A model generated the notes under the pieces. The model saw only the letters and a list, made by a program, of their open reading frames with translations, searched no databases and had not been told where the DNA came from. A stretch of DNA of 64,000 nucleotides from JBMNMU01 sp050953505 (lineage in GTDB: Bacteria; Bacillota; Clostridia; Peptostreptococcales; Anaerovoracaceae). This document shows, one piece after another, positions 52,546-60,883 of this stretch (positions within the stretch are counted from its first letter, which is position 1; every line of letters starts with the position of its first letter). The position numbers and the translations under genes were made by a program. Location: contig JBMNMU010000001.1 in NCBI GenBank assembly GCA_050953505.1, forward strand, positions 744,001-808,000. Reading direction: 5' to 3'.

Positions 52546-53442
52546 ATGAGTGACAATAAATTTGAATATATTGTAAAAGAAAAGGATCAAGAGCTCCCCA
52601 TAAAGGAGCTCTTAAAGCGTAATTTTAAGTTTTCTTCAAGATTAATGAGGAAACTAAAGACAAATAACTGCGTAGAGTTAAATGGGAGTCCTGTTAAAAT
52701 GTATATGCAGGCAAAGGAAGGGGATCGAATCACAGTAAAATTGCCACCTGAAAAAAGCGAGTTTGAGCCTCAAGAAATCCCAATTGACGTTGTTTTTGAG
52801 GATGAAGACCTTTTAATCATCAACAAGCAACCAGGGGTTGTGGTACATCCTACAAAGGGGCACCCGTCTTATACCATGGCGAATGGCATCATGAACTACA
52901 TGCTGAAAGAAGGGAAAAGCTTCAAAATTCGATTTATTAATCGATTGGATATGAATACCTCTGGGCTGCTGATTGTTGCAAAAAACTCTCACTGTCAGGA
53001 CAACATGTCAAAGCAGATGGACCAAAAGAGCGTCCAAAAAAAGTATCTGGCAGTAGTTAAGGGTATCATGAAGGAAGATAGTGGTACCATAGATAAGCCC
53101 ATCGCAAGGCTACAGGAGGACCATATTATAAGAGGCGTCGTCCAGGGAGGCTTTCCGTCCGTTACCCATTATAAGGTTTTGGAGCGGTTTCCTAAAGGCT
53201 ACACTTTAGTAGAGCTATTACTAGAAACCGGCAGGACTCATCAAATTCGGGTGCATCTATCGGATATAGGGCATCCTGTTGTGGGGGATGAGCTGTATGG
53301 AGAGTATTCAGTTTGGCTTATTGAGAGGCAGGCTCTCCATGCTAGTTATTTATCCTTTAAACATCCCATAACAGGAGAGGACGTAGAAGTATCTGCACCT
53401 TTCCCCCAGGATATGCAAAAATTAATCGAAAGAATCCGGTAA
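52546..53442 (+). CDS. RluA/RluD-family pseudouridine synthase
   Basis: Isomerises uridine to pseudouridine in 23S rRNA (RluD type) or other RNA. A short S4-like N-terminal domain (LLKRNFKFSSRLMRKLKTNN) precedes the catalytic domain, whose aspartate lies in INRLDMNTSGLLIVAKN near residue 135. The segments GVVVHPTKGHP and ETGRTHQIRVHLSDIGHPVVGD are typical. The 298-residue length is normal. The target cannot be told from sequence; the paralogues YlyB, YjbO and YhcT are all possible. Confidence 0.92.
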   Translation: MSDNKFEYIVKEKDQELPIKELLKRNFKFSSRLMRKLKTNNCVELNGSPVKMYMQAKEGDRITVKLPPEKSEFEPQEIPIDVVFEDEDLLIINKQPGVVVHPTKGHPSYTMANGIMNYMLKEGKSFKIRFINRLDMNTSGLLIVAKNSHCQDNMSKQMDQKSVQKKYLAVVKGIMKEDSGTIDKPIARLQEDHIIRGVVQGGFPSVTHYKVLERFPKGYTLVELLLETGRTHQIRVHLSDIGHPVVGDELYGEYSVWLIERQALHASYLSFKHPITGEDVEVSAPFPQDMQKLIERIR

Positions 53443-53567
53443 AGGGAACCAATCCCCCCAATTTATCATATACTGTAAAAATAACATTCTGACCAAAATA
53501 CTGTAGGTGTTTTGCAAGGCAGAATTTATGCGTTTGAGATGGTTGTGGAAACTTGGAGGTGTATAAA

Positions 53568-54056
53568 TTGGGGGAAGAGATGAAACAGAGCTTTGACAAA
53601 GGGTTTTACGATAAGGGTTCTCATAGAAATTATTCTGACAAAGGTTATCATGATAAAAATCGCTATGATAAAGATTGCTTTGACAAGGACCGATTTGATA
53701 AGGATTGCTTTGATAAAGATCCATTTGACAAAGGTTGTTTTGACAAGGGTCGACATGACAAGGGCTGTTTTGACAAAAGCTGCTTAGATCGTGATAGCTG
53801 TGGATGTTTTAACCCTTATGATGATGATGATTCCGGCTTTAACCTTATGGAATGGCTTCCGTTGATCGTCATAATTTTCATACTTATAGGCGGTACCGAC
53901 TTTTTTGGCGGTGGAAAGGGAGGCTATAAAGATGATTGCTTTGATGACGGTGGCGGTGGATTTGGCGGATGGATACTTATTATCGTTGTGATATTTCTTT
54001 TATTTAGTGGCGGCCAAGATGGAAAAGGCGGCTTCCTTGACGGCTTATTCAAGTAA
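53568..54056 (+). CDS. Pentad-repeat (DKxxF) protein with two hydrophobic segments
   Basis: A 162-residue protein starting at TTG 53568, seven bases after GGAGGT. Residues 24-78 are eleven uninterrupted five-residue repeats of the type Asp-Lys-x-x-(Phe/His/Tyr) (DKDCF, DKDRF, DKGCF, DKGRH), seven with one cysteine at the fourth or fifth place. An acidic patch (YDDDD) follows, then two glycine-flanked hydrophobic segments (WLPLIVIIFILIGG; GGWILIIVVIFLLFSGG). The second half resembles short YjcZ-type sporulation membrane proteins. A spore-surface or metal-binding role is possible; no function is known to me. Confidence 0.75.
   Translation: MGEEMKQSFDKGFYDKGSHRNYSDKGYHDKNRYDKDCFDKDRFDKDCFDKDPFDKGCFDKGRHDKGCFDKSCLDRDSCGCFNPYDDDDSGFNLMEWLPLIVIIFILIGGTDFFGGGKGGYKDDCFDDGGGGFGGWILIIVVIFLLFSGGQDGKGGFLDGLFK
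53637..53801 (+). repeat. 15-bp tandem repeats encoding DKxxF pentads
   Basis: Eleven 15-bp units in frame, each beginning GA(T/C)AA(A/G) except the last (GATCGT). Units vary by base substitution but keep the 15-bp period throughout, suggesting expansion by duplication. Confidence 0.8.
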
Positions 54057-54084
54057 AAATTAAACATACCGATCGCAGTGAATG

Positions 54085-54114
54085 GGAAATGCCTTAGGTA
54101 TTTCCTGTTTTCTT
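54085..54114 (+). terminator. Terminator after the pentad-repeat gene
   Basis: GGAAATGCC (54085-54093) pairs with GGTATTTCC (54097-54105) with one G-T pair and a 3-nt loop, followed by TGTTTTCTT. Confidence 0.75.
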
Positions 54115-54176
54115 GCCATACAACAATGGTGGTGTAATTGATCATGAGGGCAGTTAATGAAATATTGTCCAAGCCC

Positions 54177-54205
54177 TTGACTTGTAAAAGCCATAGTAGT
54201 AGAAT
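54177..54205 (+). promoter_or_regulatory. Promoter of ilvC-ilvB
   Basis: TTGACT (54177-54182) and TAGAAT (54200-54205) are exactly 17 bp apart. The 88-nt leader has a small hairpin (TTGTCT-c-AGACAA, 54232-54244) but no T-box or leucine-rich leader peptide that I can see. Confidence 0.65.
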
Positions 54206-54293
54206 ATATTGATATTTAAGAATAATTGTTTTTGTCTCAGACAACAAATTATATTATTAAAAGTTATTAAATAACACAAAGGAGAAAAATAAA

Positions 54294-55289
54294 ATGGCAA
54301 AAATTTATTATCAGAGTGATTGTAATTTATCATTACTGGATGGGAAAACAGTAGCAGTAATTGGTTATGGAAGCCAAGGACATGCTCACGCACTGAATCT
54401 TAAAGAAAGTGGCGTTAATGTGGTTGTAGGCCTTTACGAAGGAAGTAAATCTTGGCCTCAAGCAGAAGCAGCAGGTCTGACAGTAAAAACTGTTGCAGAA
54501 GCAGCAAAAGCGGCTGACTTCATTATGATTTTATTACCAGACGAAAAGCAAGCAGATGTATACAACAATGAAATCAAACCACATTTGACTGAAGGAAAGA
54601 TCTTGGCATTTGCTCATGGATTCAATATCCATTACTTACAAATCATTCCTCCTGCGGATGTAGACGTTGTTATGATAGCACCAAAAGGCCCTGGACACAC
54701 TGTAAGAAGTGAATATGTAGCAGGTAAAGGTGTTCCTTCTTTAATCGCAGTTCATCAAGATGCGTCTGGTAAGGCTTTAGATATGGGACTTGCCTATGCA
54801 GCAGGTATCGGGGGATCCAGAGCGGGCGTACTGGAAACTACCTTTAAACAAGAAACAGAAACAGACCTGTTTGGTGAGCAAGCTGTTTTATGCGGTGGTG
54901 TAACTGCTTTGATGCAGGCTGGCTACGAAACTCTAGTTGAAGCTGGATATGACCCAGAAAACGCTTACTTTGAGTGTATTCATGAAATGAAGCTAATCGT
55001 AGACCTTATTTACGAAGGTGGTTTCTCCAGAATGAGATATTCTGTTTCCAATACAGCAGAATATGGTGACTACCAAGTAGGAAGCAGAATCATAACAGAA
55101 GAAACTAAGAAAGAGATGAAAAAAGTGTTAGCTGAGATTCAGGATGGTACCTTTGCTAGAAACTGGATCATGGAAAACAAAGTGGGAATGCCTCAATTCT
55201 TAGCTACTAGAAGAAATAAAGCAGAGCATGGGCTAGAGAAGGTTGGAAAAGAACTGAGAAAAATGTACTCTTGGAGTAATGAAGAATAA
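54294..55289 (+). CDS. ilvC: Ketol-acid reductoisomerase (class I)
   Basis: Second enzyme of valine and isoleucine synthesis; converts acetolactate to dihydroxyisovalerate with NAD(P)H and Mg. The 331-residue length and ends are typical of class I. The Rossmann motif is GYGSQGHAHALNLKESG, and metal-binding acidic residues lie in QTETDLFGEQAVLCGG and CIHEMKLIVDLIYEGG. The cofactor-specificity loop reads VVGLYEGSKSW where NADPH enzymes usually have VGLRxGSxSW, so an acidic residue replaces the basic pair, a change linked to NADH use. AAAGGAG precedes the ATG. Confidence 0.95.
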   Translation: MAKIYYQSDCNLSLLDGKTVAVIGYGSQGHAHALNLKESGVNVVVGLYEGSKSWPQAEAAGLTVKTVAEAAKAADFIMILLPDEKQADVYNNEIKPHLTEGKILAFAHGFNIHYLQIIPPADVDVVMIAPKGPGHTVRSEYVAGKGVPSLIAVHQDASGKALDMGLAYAAGIGGSRAGVLETTFKQETETDLFGEQAVLCGGVTALMQAGYETLVEAGYDPENAYFECIHEMKLIVDLIYEGGFSRMRYSVSNTAEYGDYQVGSRIITEETKKEMKKVLAEIQDGTFARNWIMENKVGMPQFLATRRNKAEHGLEKVGKELRKMYSWSNEE

Positions 55290-55310
55290 GAAAAACAATT
55301 AGGTGTAGAT

Positions 55311-56972
55311 ATGCAATTAAAAGGATCAGAAATAATATTAGAGTGTTTGTTGGAGCAGGGCGTTGATACGATTTTTGGCTATCCAGGCGGACAGATTATG
55401 CCTCTTTACGATGCTCTATATGACTATCAGGATAGGATTAATCACGTTTTGACCAGCCATGAACAGGGTGCCACTCATGCGGCGGACGGATATGCCCGCT
55501 CCACAGGTAAGGTTGGTGTTTGCTTTGCAACCAGTGGTCCCGGTGCGACAAATACAGTCACCGGGATAGCTACTGCATATATGGATTCAAGCCCTATGGT
55601 AGTTATAACAGGTCAGGTCCCTATTAATCTCTTGGGAAAAGACTCCTTTCAGGAAGTAGATATTGTAGGGGTTACTTTACCAGTTACAAAACATAACTTC
55701 TTCTGCAGGACAGTAGAAGAATTGGCACCCAGTATAAGAAAAGCTTTCAAAATTGCCAAAAGCGGAAGACCCGGCCCTGTATTGGTGGATGTACCTAAAA
55801 ACCTCATGGTAGAGCTTGGTGATTATCAGCCGTGGCAACCAGAAGATCTTCCATGTCCGCCAGTAGATATGGACCTTATGGAAACCATTGCAAAAGAAAT
55901 CAACAAATCAGAAAGACCGGTTATCTATGCAGGAGGAGGAGTCATTATCTCGGAGGCTTCTCGTGAGTTGACCATGTTGGCAGAAAAATCAAATATCCCA
56001 GTAATAACAACCTTAATGAGTATGGGCTCTTTCGACCGAAGGAGTCCTTTATCCCTTGGTATGCTGGGCATGCATGGAGAAATGCAAGCGAATATGGCTG
56101 CTCAACAAAGCGACTTAGTCATTGCAATTGGTGCAAGATTTAGTGATAGGGTTACTGGAGATACTTCAAGCTTTGCAACAAAGGCTAAAATCATACATAT
56201 TGATATTGACCCATCTGAGATTGGGAAAAATATGAGATATGATTATAGTGCAACCTGCGATGTAAGACTAGCATTGGAAGCCATTATTCCCATGTTAGAG
56301 CCTCAGGACAGAACGGAATGGAACAAAAAGATTGATACCTGGAGAAGACAAAAAACCATAACAAATGGTGAGCTTAATCCTAATAATATCTTTAATGTGC
56401 TAAACGAAGCTTACGGTGATGATGTAATCATATCTACTGATGTAGGCCAGCACCAGATGTGGACAGCACAAAGATGGCCATTTAGAAACCCGAGAACCTT
56501 TATCACATCTGGCGGTCTTGGTACTATGGGCTTTGGCTTAGGCGCAGCAATCGGTGCACAAATTGGGAACCCGGATAAGCAGGTACTTCACATCAGCGGA
56601 GATGGAAGCTTCCGAATGAATCTCAACGAGCTGGCTACCGTTTCTGCACGGGACCTTCCAATTGTAACGGTGGTTATAAAAAACAATACATTGGGAATGG
56701 TAAGACAATGGCAAAAGCTATTTTTTAATAAACGCTTTTCATGTACGGATCTATCTGACGTTATTTGTTATGAAAAACTGGCAGATGCCTTTGGTTTAAA
56801 GGGATATTTAGTGCATGATATCAAGAGCCTGAAGGCGGCCTTAGAAGAAGTAAAGGCAAGGGGAAAGGGTGCAGTCATCGCATGTGAAATATTCGTGGAT
56901 GAGGATGTAGCACCTATGGTGCCTCCAGGAGGCGCTATTGATCAGCAGCTATTGGTAGAACCAGTGGTGTAA
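55311..56972 (+). CDS. ilvB: Acetolactate synthase large subunit
   Basis: ThDP- and FAD-dependent enzyme that condenses two pyruvates, or pyruvate and 2-oxobutyrate. The 553-residue chain has the ThDP glutamate region TIFGYPGGQIMPLYDAL and the C-terminal ThDP motif (HISGDGSFRMNLNEL), with RQWQKLFF near the substrate site as in biosynthetic AHAS. It starts 21 bp after ilvC. No small regulatory subunit gene (ilvN) is next to it, so feedback control may depend on a distant ilvN or be absent. A catabolic AlsS is less likely because of the FAD-type sequence and the ilvC linkage. Confidence 0.94.
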   Translation: MQLKGSEIILECLLEQGVDTIFGYPGGQIMPLYDALYDYQDRINHVLTSHEQGATHAADGYARSTGKVGVCFATSGPGATNTVTGIATAYMDSSPMVVITGQVPINLLGKDSFQEVDIVGVTLPVTKHNFFCRTVEELAPSIRKAFKIAKSGRPGPVLVDVPKNLMVELGDYQPWQPEDLPCPPVDMDLMETIAKEINKSERPVIYAGGGVIISEASRELTMLAEKSNIPVITTLMSMGSFDRRSPLSLGMLGMHGEMQANMAAQQSDLVIAIGARFSDRVTGDTSSFATKAKIIHIDIDPSEIGKNMRYDYSATCDVRLALEAIIPMLEPQDRTEWNKKIDTWRRQKTITNGELNPNNIFNVLNEAYGDDVIISTDVGQHQMWTAQRWPFRNPRTFITSGGLGTMGFGLGAAIGAQIGNPDKQVLHISGDGSFRMNLNELATVSARDLPIVTVVIKNNTLGMVRQWQKLFFNKRFSCTDLSDVICYEKLADAFGLKGYLVHDIKSLKAALEEVKARGKGAVIACEIFVDEDVAPMVPPGGAIDQQLLVEPVV

Positions 56973-57033
56973 GAAAACACCCATTGGTGAGACAGCGCAT
57001 TTTTAACTAGTATAAAATAGGATTGGTGCAGAT

Positions 57034-59004
57034 GTGAGTCAAATAATCAATCATAAAGAGAAATATCAACAAGGGATTGCAAGTGCAATCCTTTGTGCTG
57101 TGTTATGGGGAATTTTGCCGATATATTGGAAATCCCTTGAGCCCATACCATCCATTGTCATTATGACATATAGAATTGTTTTGGTAGCCGTTTTCGCATT
57201 GGTAGGATCCTTGATTTTTTATGGCTGGAGAAAAATCATTGAACCATTGAAAAACAAGAAAATGGTGCTGACCTTTATGTTAGCTGGACTTCTCATTTCA
57301 AGCAACTGGGGTATTTATATATGGGCTGTCAATAACGATTTTATTATCCAGACTAGCATCGGGTATTATATAGAACCCTTAATCGTATGTTTGTTTGGTG
57401 TTGTATTTTTCCATGAAAAACTGAACAAGTACAAACTAATTGCAATTGCACTAGCTGTTCTGGGAGTGGGTCTGATGTTGGTTTATTACAAGACCTTTCC
57501 AGCCATAGCTCTTGGGCTTGCTACTACCTTTGCCACTTATGCAGCTATTAAAAGGAAATACAGGCTGACAGCTATTTTGACCATCCTGTATGAAACCGTG
57601 TTTATAGCTCCCTTTGCCTTGATTTTCGTCATTTATATGGAGAGAGCTGGACTTGGTGCTATTGCTAACGGAGAACCTTACCAATGGGTGCTATTGGCAT
57701 TGGCAGGCATCCTGACGGGAGTGCCTTTACTACTATTTTCTATTGCTGCTAACCGAATAAGTCTTATCACCCTTGGCGTTACCGAGTATATTTCGCCTTC
57801 CTTAGGCCTGATATTGGGTGTATTTGTTTATAAAGAACCTTTTGATGTTGTTCAGTTTATTTCCTTCTTGGTTATTTGGATTGGACTGGCTGTCTTCACA
57901 CTAGGAGAAATGAAGGGGTACATAGAAGAAGAAGCAGCTCAATATTTAGAAGCAAGATTAAAGGCTGATAAGGAAGGAATGTTAAAGTATGAGGAAGGGG
58001 CAGCGGGTAGTAAAAAAGTAGCAGTGAAGGAGGGCAAAGAAGTGAAGCATGAAGAAATGAAACAAATAAAGGGCAAAGAATTTATAAGGGCTGAGCATGA
58101 AAATATGGCACCCATGGGAGCCCGAGAAAAACGTTTTGATATGGCAGGAGATATAAAAAGAGTGACAGGGGGACCTGGCGGAGAGGTTTTTTTAATTAGT
58201 GGTAGTGAGAAAACCGCCGTCATTGACTCTGGGATGGCTTTTGGCGCGGAAAAGTTGATAGAAAATCTAAAAAAGGAGTTGGGTGACAGAAAACTAGATT
58301 ATGTAATCCTAACCCATACCCATTATGACCATGTAGGAGGATTGCCTTATTTACGAAAGGAATGGCCAGAGTTGGTAAGCCTTGGGGCTGCCTATGGCAA
58401 GTATGTATTTGAAAGGCCTAATGCTTTAAAGGTGATCAAAAATCTTTCTAAAACAGCCTGGAAAACCTATAGGCCTGATAACAAGCGACCGAAGGTGCTA
58501 ATGGAGGGACTATCAATAGATCAAGTTATCAAGGAGGATGATGTGATATCTCTGGGAGATAGAAGCTTGAGAGTGATAGAAACGCCAGGCCATACGAATT
58601 GCTCTTTATCTTTTGTACTAGAACCAGACTCTGTAATTTTCCCAGGAGAGAGTATAGGTGTTTATACGGGGCCCAAATTTATCTCAGCCATTTTAAAAAG
58701 CTATAAGGACACTATAGCATCCATTGAAAAATGCAGGAAGGTGGGGGCGAAGTATATTATATCCCCTCATTATGGGCAAGTACCTGATGAGGCAGCAGAA
58801 CAATACTGGGATGTAGCAGTAGCAGCAGCGGAGGAAAATCGAGACTTTATTTTGAGTCTGGCTAAGAAAGGCCTGTCGGAAAAAGAAATCCTGACAGAAT
58901 ACACTAAAGCATTTTGGACAGGTAGCACCAGGGACCATCAGCCGCTAGAAGCTTTTGTCATTAATGCCGTACAAATAATAAAGGTGATTTTAGCGGAAGG
59001 GTGA
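57034..59004 (+). CDS. Fusion of RarD-type DMT permease and metallo-beta-lactamase-fold hydrolase
   Basis: One uninterrupted 656-residue frame from GTG 57034. Residues 1-300 are a ten-helix RarD/EamA permease (SAILCAVLWGILPIYWKSL; SIGYYIEPLIVCLFGVVFFHEKL). A charged linker of about 65 residues follows (KADKEGMLKYEEGAAG). Residues 370-656 are an MBL-fold hydrolase: HTHYDHVGGLPY, ETPGHTNCSL, FPGESIG (Glu where Asp is usual) and ISPHYGQ. The order implies a cytoplasmic hydrolase tethered to an exporter. The substrate is unknown. SD is weak (AGGATTGGTG). It follows ilvB by 61 bp. I do not recall this fusion as an established family. Confidence 0.85.
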   Translation: MSQIINHKEKYQQGIASAILCAVLWGILPIYWKSLEPIPSIVIMTYRIVLVAVFALVGSLIFYGWRKIIEPLKNKKMVLTFMLAGLLISSNWGIYIWAVNNDFIIQTSIGYYIEPLIVCLFGVVFFHEKLNKYKLIAIALAVLGVGLMLVYYKTFPAIALGLATTFATYAAIKRKYRLTAILTILYETVFIAPFALIFVIYMERAGLGAIANGEPYQWVLLALAGILTGVPLLLFSIAANRISLITLGVTEYISPSLGLILGVFVYKEPFDVVQFISFLVIWIGLAVFTLGEMKGYIEEEAAQYLEARLKADKEGMLKYEEGAAGSKKVAVKEGKEVKHEEMKQIKGKEFIRAEHENMAPMGAREKRFDMAGDIKRVTGGPGGEVFLISGSEKTAVIDSGMAFGAEKLIENLKKELGDRKLDYVILTHTHYDHVGGLPYLRKEWPELVSLGAAYGKYVFERPNALKVIKNLSKTAWKTYRPDNKRPKVLMEGLSIDQVIKEDDVISLGDRSLRVIETPGHTNCSLSFVLEPDSVIFPGESIGVYTGPKFISAILKSYKDTIASIEKCRKVGAKYIISPHYGQVPDEAAEQYWDVAVAAAEENRDFILSLAKKGLSEKEILTEYTKAFWTGSTRDHQPLEAFVINAVQIIKVILAEG

Positions 59005-59151
59005 TGAGTGGTTAATTGTTCCATATAGGGGTACAATACAGACATCGCTAGTAATATTTGTGCTAGAGCTGTGTCGCAAGAGGCAATCTCAAAAACACAA
59101 GACTTGCTAATTGGATTTGTTTAAGCATTAGAGAAAGCTGGGGTGTGAAGG

Positions 59152-60117
59152 ATGAAGGAAAGTAACACTAAAAACATATATCTAGCTGGTGGATGCTTCT
59201 GGGGTTTGCAGAAGTATCTAGATGAATTGGCAGGGGTTATTAAGACAGAGGTTGGCTATGCAAATGGTAGAACGGAAAATCCGACCTATGAGGAAGTTTG
59301 CAATAGGAATACGGGATATGCGGAAACCGTATGGGTTGAATACGATCCTACTGTAATAACCTTACCAAGGCTTCTAGAGCTCTACTATAAAGTCATTGAT
59401 CCAACAACTTTAAATCGGCAAGGAAATGATGTGGGTAGCCAGTATCGGACCGGTATTTATTATGTGGATAAAGAGGATGAGACTCTTATCCTAAATTCCA
59501 TTGCTAACCTACAGAATAGATACAAGAAACCCATCACAATAGAGGTTAAACCCCTTATTAATTATTATACCGCTGAGGATTATCACCAGAAATATCTTGA
59601 TAAGAATCCAGGCGGATACTGTCATATTGGACCTGAGCATTTCAATATGGCTAAAGAAGCCCTGGTGGATCCTTATCGCTATGAGGCTCCATCTAAGGAG
59701 GAATTAAAGAAAAACTTAACTCCTATGCAGTACAGAGTGACCATGGAGGATGGCACAGAACCTCCCCATAACAATGAATACTGGGATCAATTTGAAGAGG
59801 GGATTTATGTAGACATTACTTCGGGAGAACCATTGTTTACCTCAAGGGATAAATTTCATTCTTTCTGCGGATGGCCAAGCTTTTCTAAGCCAATTGACCC
59901 AGAGGTGATTGAAAATAAAAAGGACTTTTCCCACGGCATGATTCGTACTGAGGTGCGGAGTAGGGTAGGAGATGCACACTTAGGCCATGTTTTTACGGAC
60001 GGGCCAAGGGAAACAGGCGGACTTCGTTATTGTATCAACAGCGCATCACTAAGATTCATACCAAAGGATAAAATGGAAGAGGAAGGCTACGGGGAATATC
60101 TTCGGATTTTTGAGTAG
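59152..60117 (+). CDS. msrAB: Bifunctional peptide methionine sulfoxide reductase MsrA-MsrB
   Basis: Repairs oxidised methionine of both stereochemistries. MsrA occupies about residues 1-165 with the catalytic Cys15 in GGCFWGLQKYL; MsrB occupies about 180-315 with HSFCGWPSF and the catalytic cysteine in LRYCINSASLRF near residue 297. The paired CxxC zinc cysteines of many MsrB proteins are missing (IYVDITSGEPLF at that place). The 321-residue length fits the fused form known in several Firmicutes. It ends at a strong terminator. Confidence 0.95.
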   Translation: MKESNTKNIYLAGGCFWGLQKYLDELAGVIKTEVGYANGRTENPTYEEVCNRNTGYAETVWVEYDPTVITLPRLLELYYKVIDPTTLNRQGNDVGSQYRTGIYYVDKEDETLILNSIANLQNRYKKPITIEVKPLINYYTAEDYHQKYLDKNPGGYCHIGPEHFNMAKEALVDPYRYEAPSKEELKKNLTPMQYRVTMEDGTEPPHNNEYWDQFEEGIYVDITSGEPLFTSRDKFHSFCGWPSFSKPIDPEVIENKKDFSHGMIRTEVRSRVGDAHLGHVFTDGPRETGGLRYCINSASLRFIPKDKMEEEGYGEYLRIFE

Positions 60118-60157
60118 TCTTATCTAGAAGGACTAGACAGAATAAAAATAAATTTAA

Positions 60158-60203
60158 GGTGTAGGAATCGCAGAATTAAATCTGAATTCCTACACCATAT
60201 TTT
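60158..60203 (+). terminator. Terminator of msrAB
   Basis: GGTGTAGGAAT (60158-60168) pairs perfectly with ATTCCTACACC (60186-60196); CAGA/TCTG extends the stem inward. ATATTTTTG follows. Confidence 0.8.
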
Positions 60204-60264
60204 TGCGAAACATACTGGAAGAAGAAGGACTACTCTATCTTTACAAAAACTAGCAGTAAAGAGA

Positions 60265-60288
60265 AATAGTGTCGCGCGCGACACTATT
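60265..60288 (-). terminator. Perfect palindrome terminating the small Asp/His-rich gene
   Basis: A 24-bp perfect palindrome (AATAGTGTCGCG and its complement), directly after the stop of the minus-strand small gene. On the minus strand TTTCTCTTT follows, consistent with an intrinsic terminator. Confidence 0.6.
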
Positions 60289-60291
60289 CCT

Positions 60292-60486
60292 TTATCTTCT
60301 TCTAGGAGGCCTGTGATGGTGATGCCTGTCGTCATCATCATCGTCACATACATCACAGACACGATCGCAAATGTCATCGTCGTCATCATCCGGACAATTT
60401 TCTCTTGTATCGCTTTCCTGAATTTGTCTTGGGAACAGTGATGGAAAGCTATTACAAATAGCTGAAACTTGTGGAGCAAGCTGCAA
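60292..60486 (-). CDS. Small Asp/Cys/His-rich protein, start uncertain
   Basis: At least 64 residues from TTG 60486. The N-terminal half looks like a normal domain fragment (LAPQVSAICNSFPSLFP); the C-terminal half is CPDDDDDDICDRVCDVCDDD then more Asp, four His and an Arg/Pro end, suggesting metal binding. The same frame stays open upstream to about 60552 and reads CEKKIVVPVQLCVLSTGF, which looks like real protein but contains no ATG, GTG or TTG. One base fewer in the A-run near 60536 would join it to an ATG and give about 83 residues. A terminator follows the stop. It may be real with an odd start, frameshifted, or a remnant. Confidence 0.5.
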   Translation of the reverse strand: MQLAPQVSAICNSFPSLFPRQIQESDTRENCPDDDDDDICDRVCDVCDDDDDDRHHHHRPPRRR

Positions 60487-60552
60487 GAATCCTGTAGAAA
60501 GAACACAAAGCTGAACAGGAACTACAATCTTCTTTTCGCATGAAAAGCAAAA

Positions 60553-60883
60553 TTAGAATAGTTTTCACTTGAATGCTTCTGTTATGTCTCAAAAGATATA
60601 TATGCAAATAGCCAGCTTGTGTGATTGTCGCCATTTTACCCTGAAATTTCTTAGTTTTCAGGACAGTAGGATTAATTTACTTTATGTGTTACAATACTCT
60701 TTGATTTTGTTATAATAAACCCATTAATTAAGATGCACCGTTGCCACAAACAAAATTTATTGTAATACAAGCTAAGTTAGACAAATTTTCCAAAGAAAAA
60801 AGCTATAATAATATTAAAGAAAACAATATATGGACAATAAGTGGTAATAGCATAAATAAAAAACATGAGAAAGGAGTTAAGCC
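60553..60883 (+). promoter_or_regulatory. Upstream region of the molybdenum hydroxylase operon
   Basis: A gene-free stretch. TTACAA (60689-60694) and TATAAT (60711-60716), 16-bp spacer, form a probable promoter, leaving a leader of about 165 nt that is AT-rich with no riboswitch I can recognise. AAAGGAG precedes the first gene. Confidence 0.5.

Noticed and set aside
54206..54293. T-box or leader-peptide attenuator for ilvC
   Set aside because: No T-box sequence, run of branched-chain codons or terminator/antiterminator pair is visible in the 88-nt leader.
60120..60506. 128-codon ORF overlapping the small Asp/His-rich gene
   Set aside because: Its translation has no protein-like pattern and it runs through two terminator hairpins.
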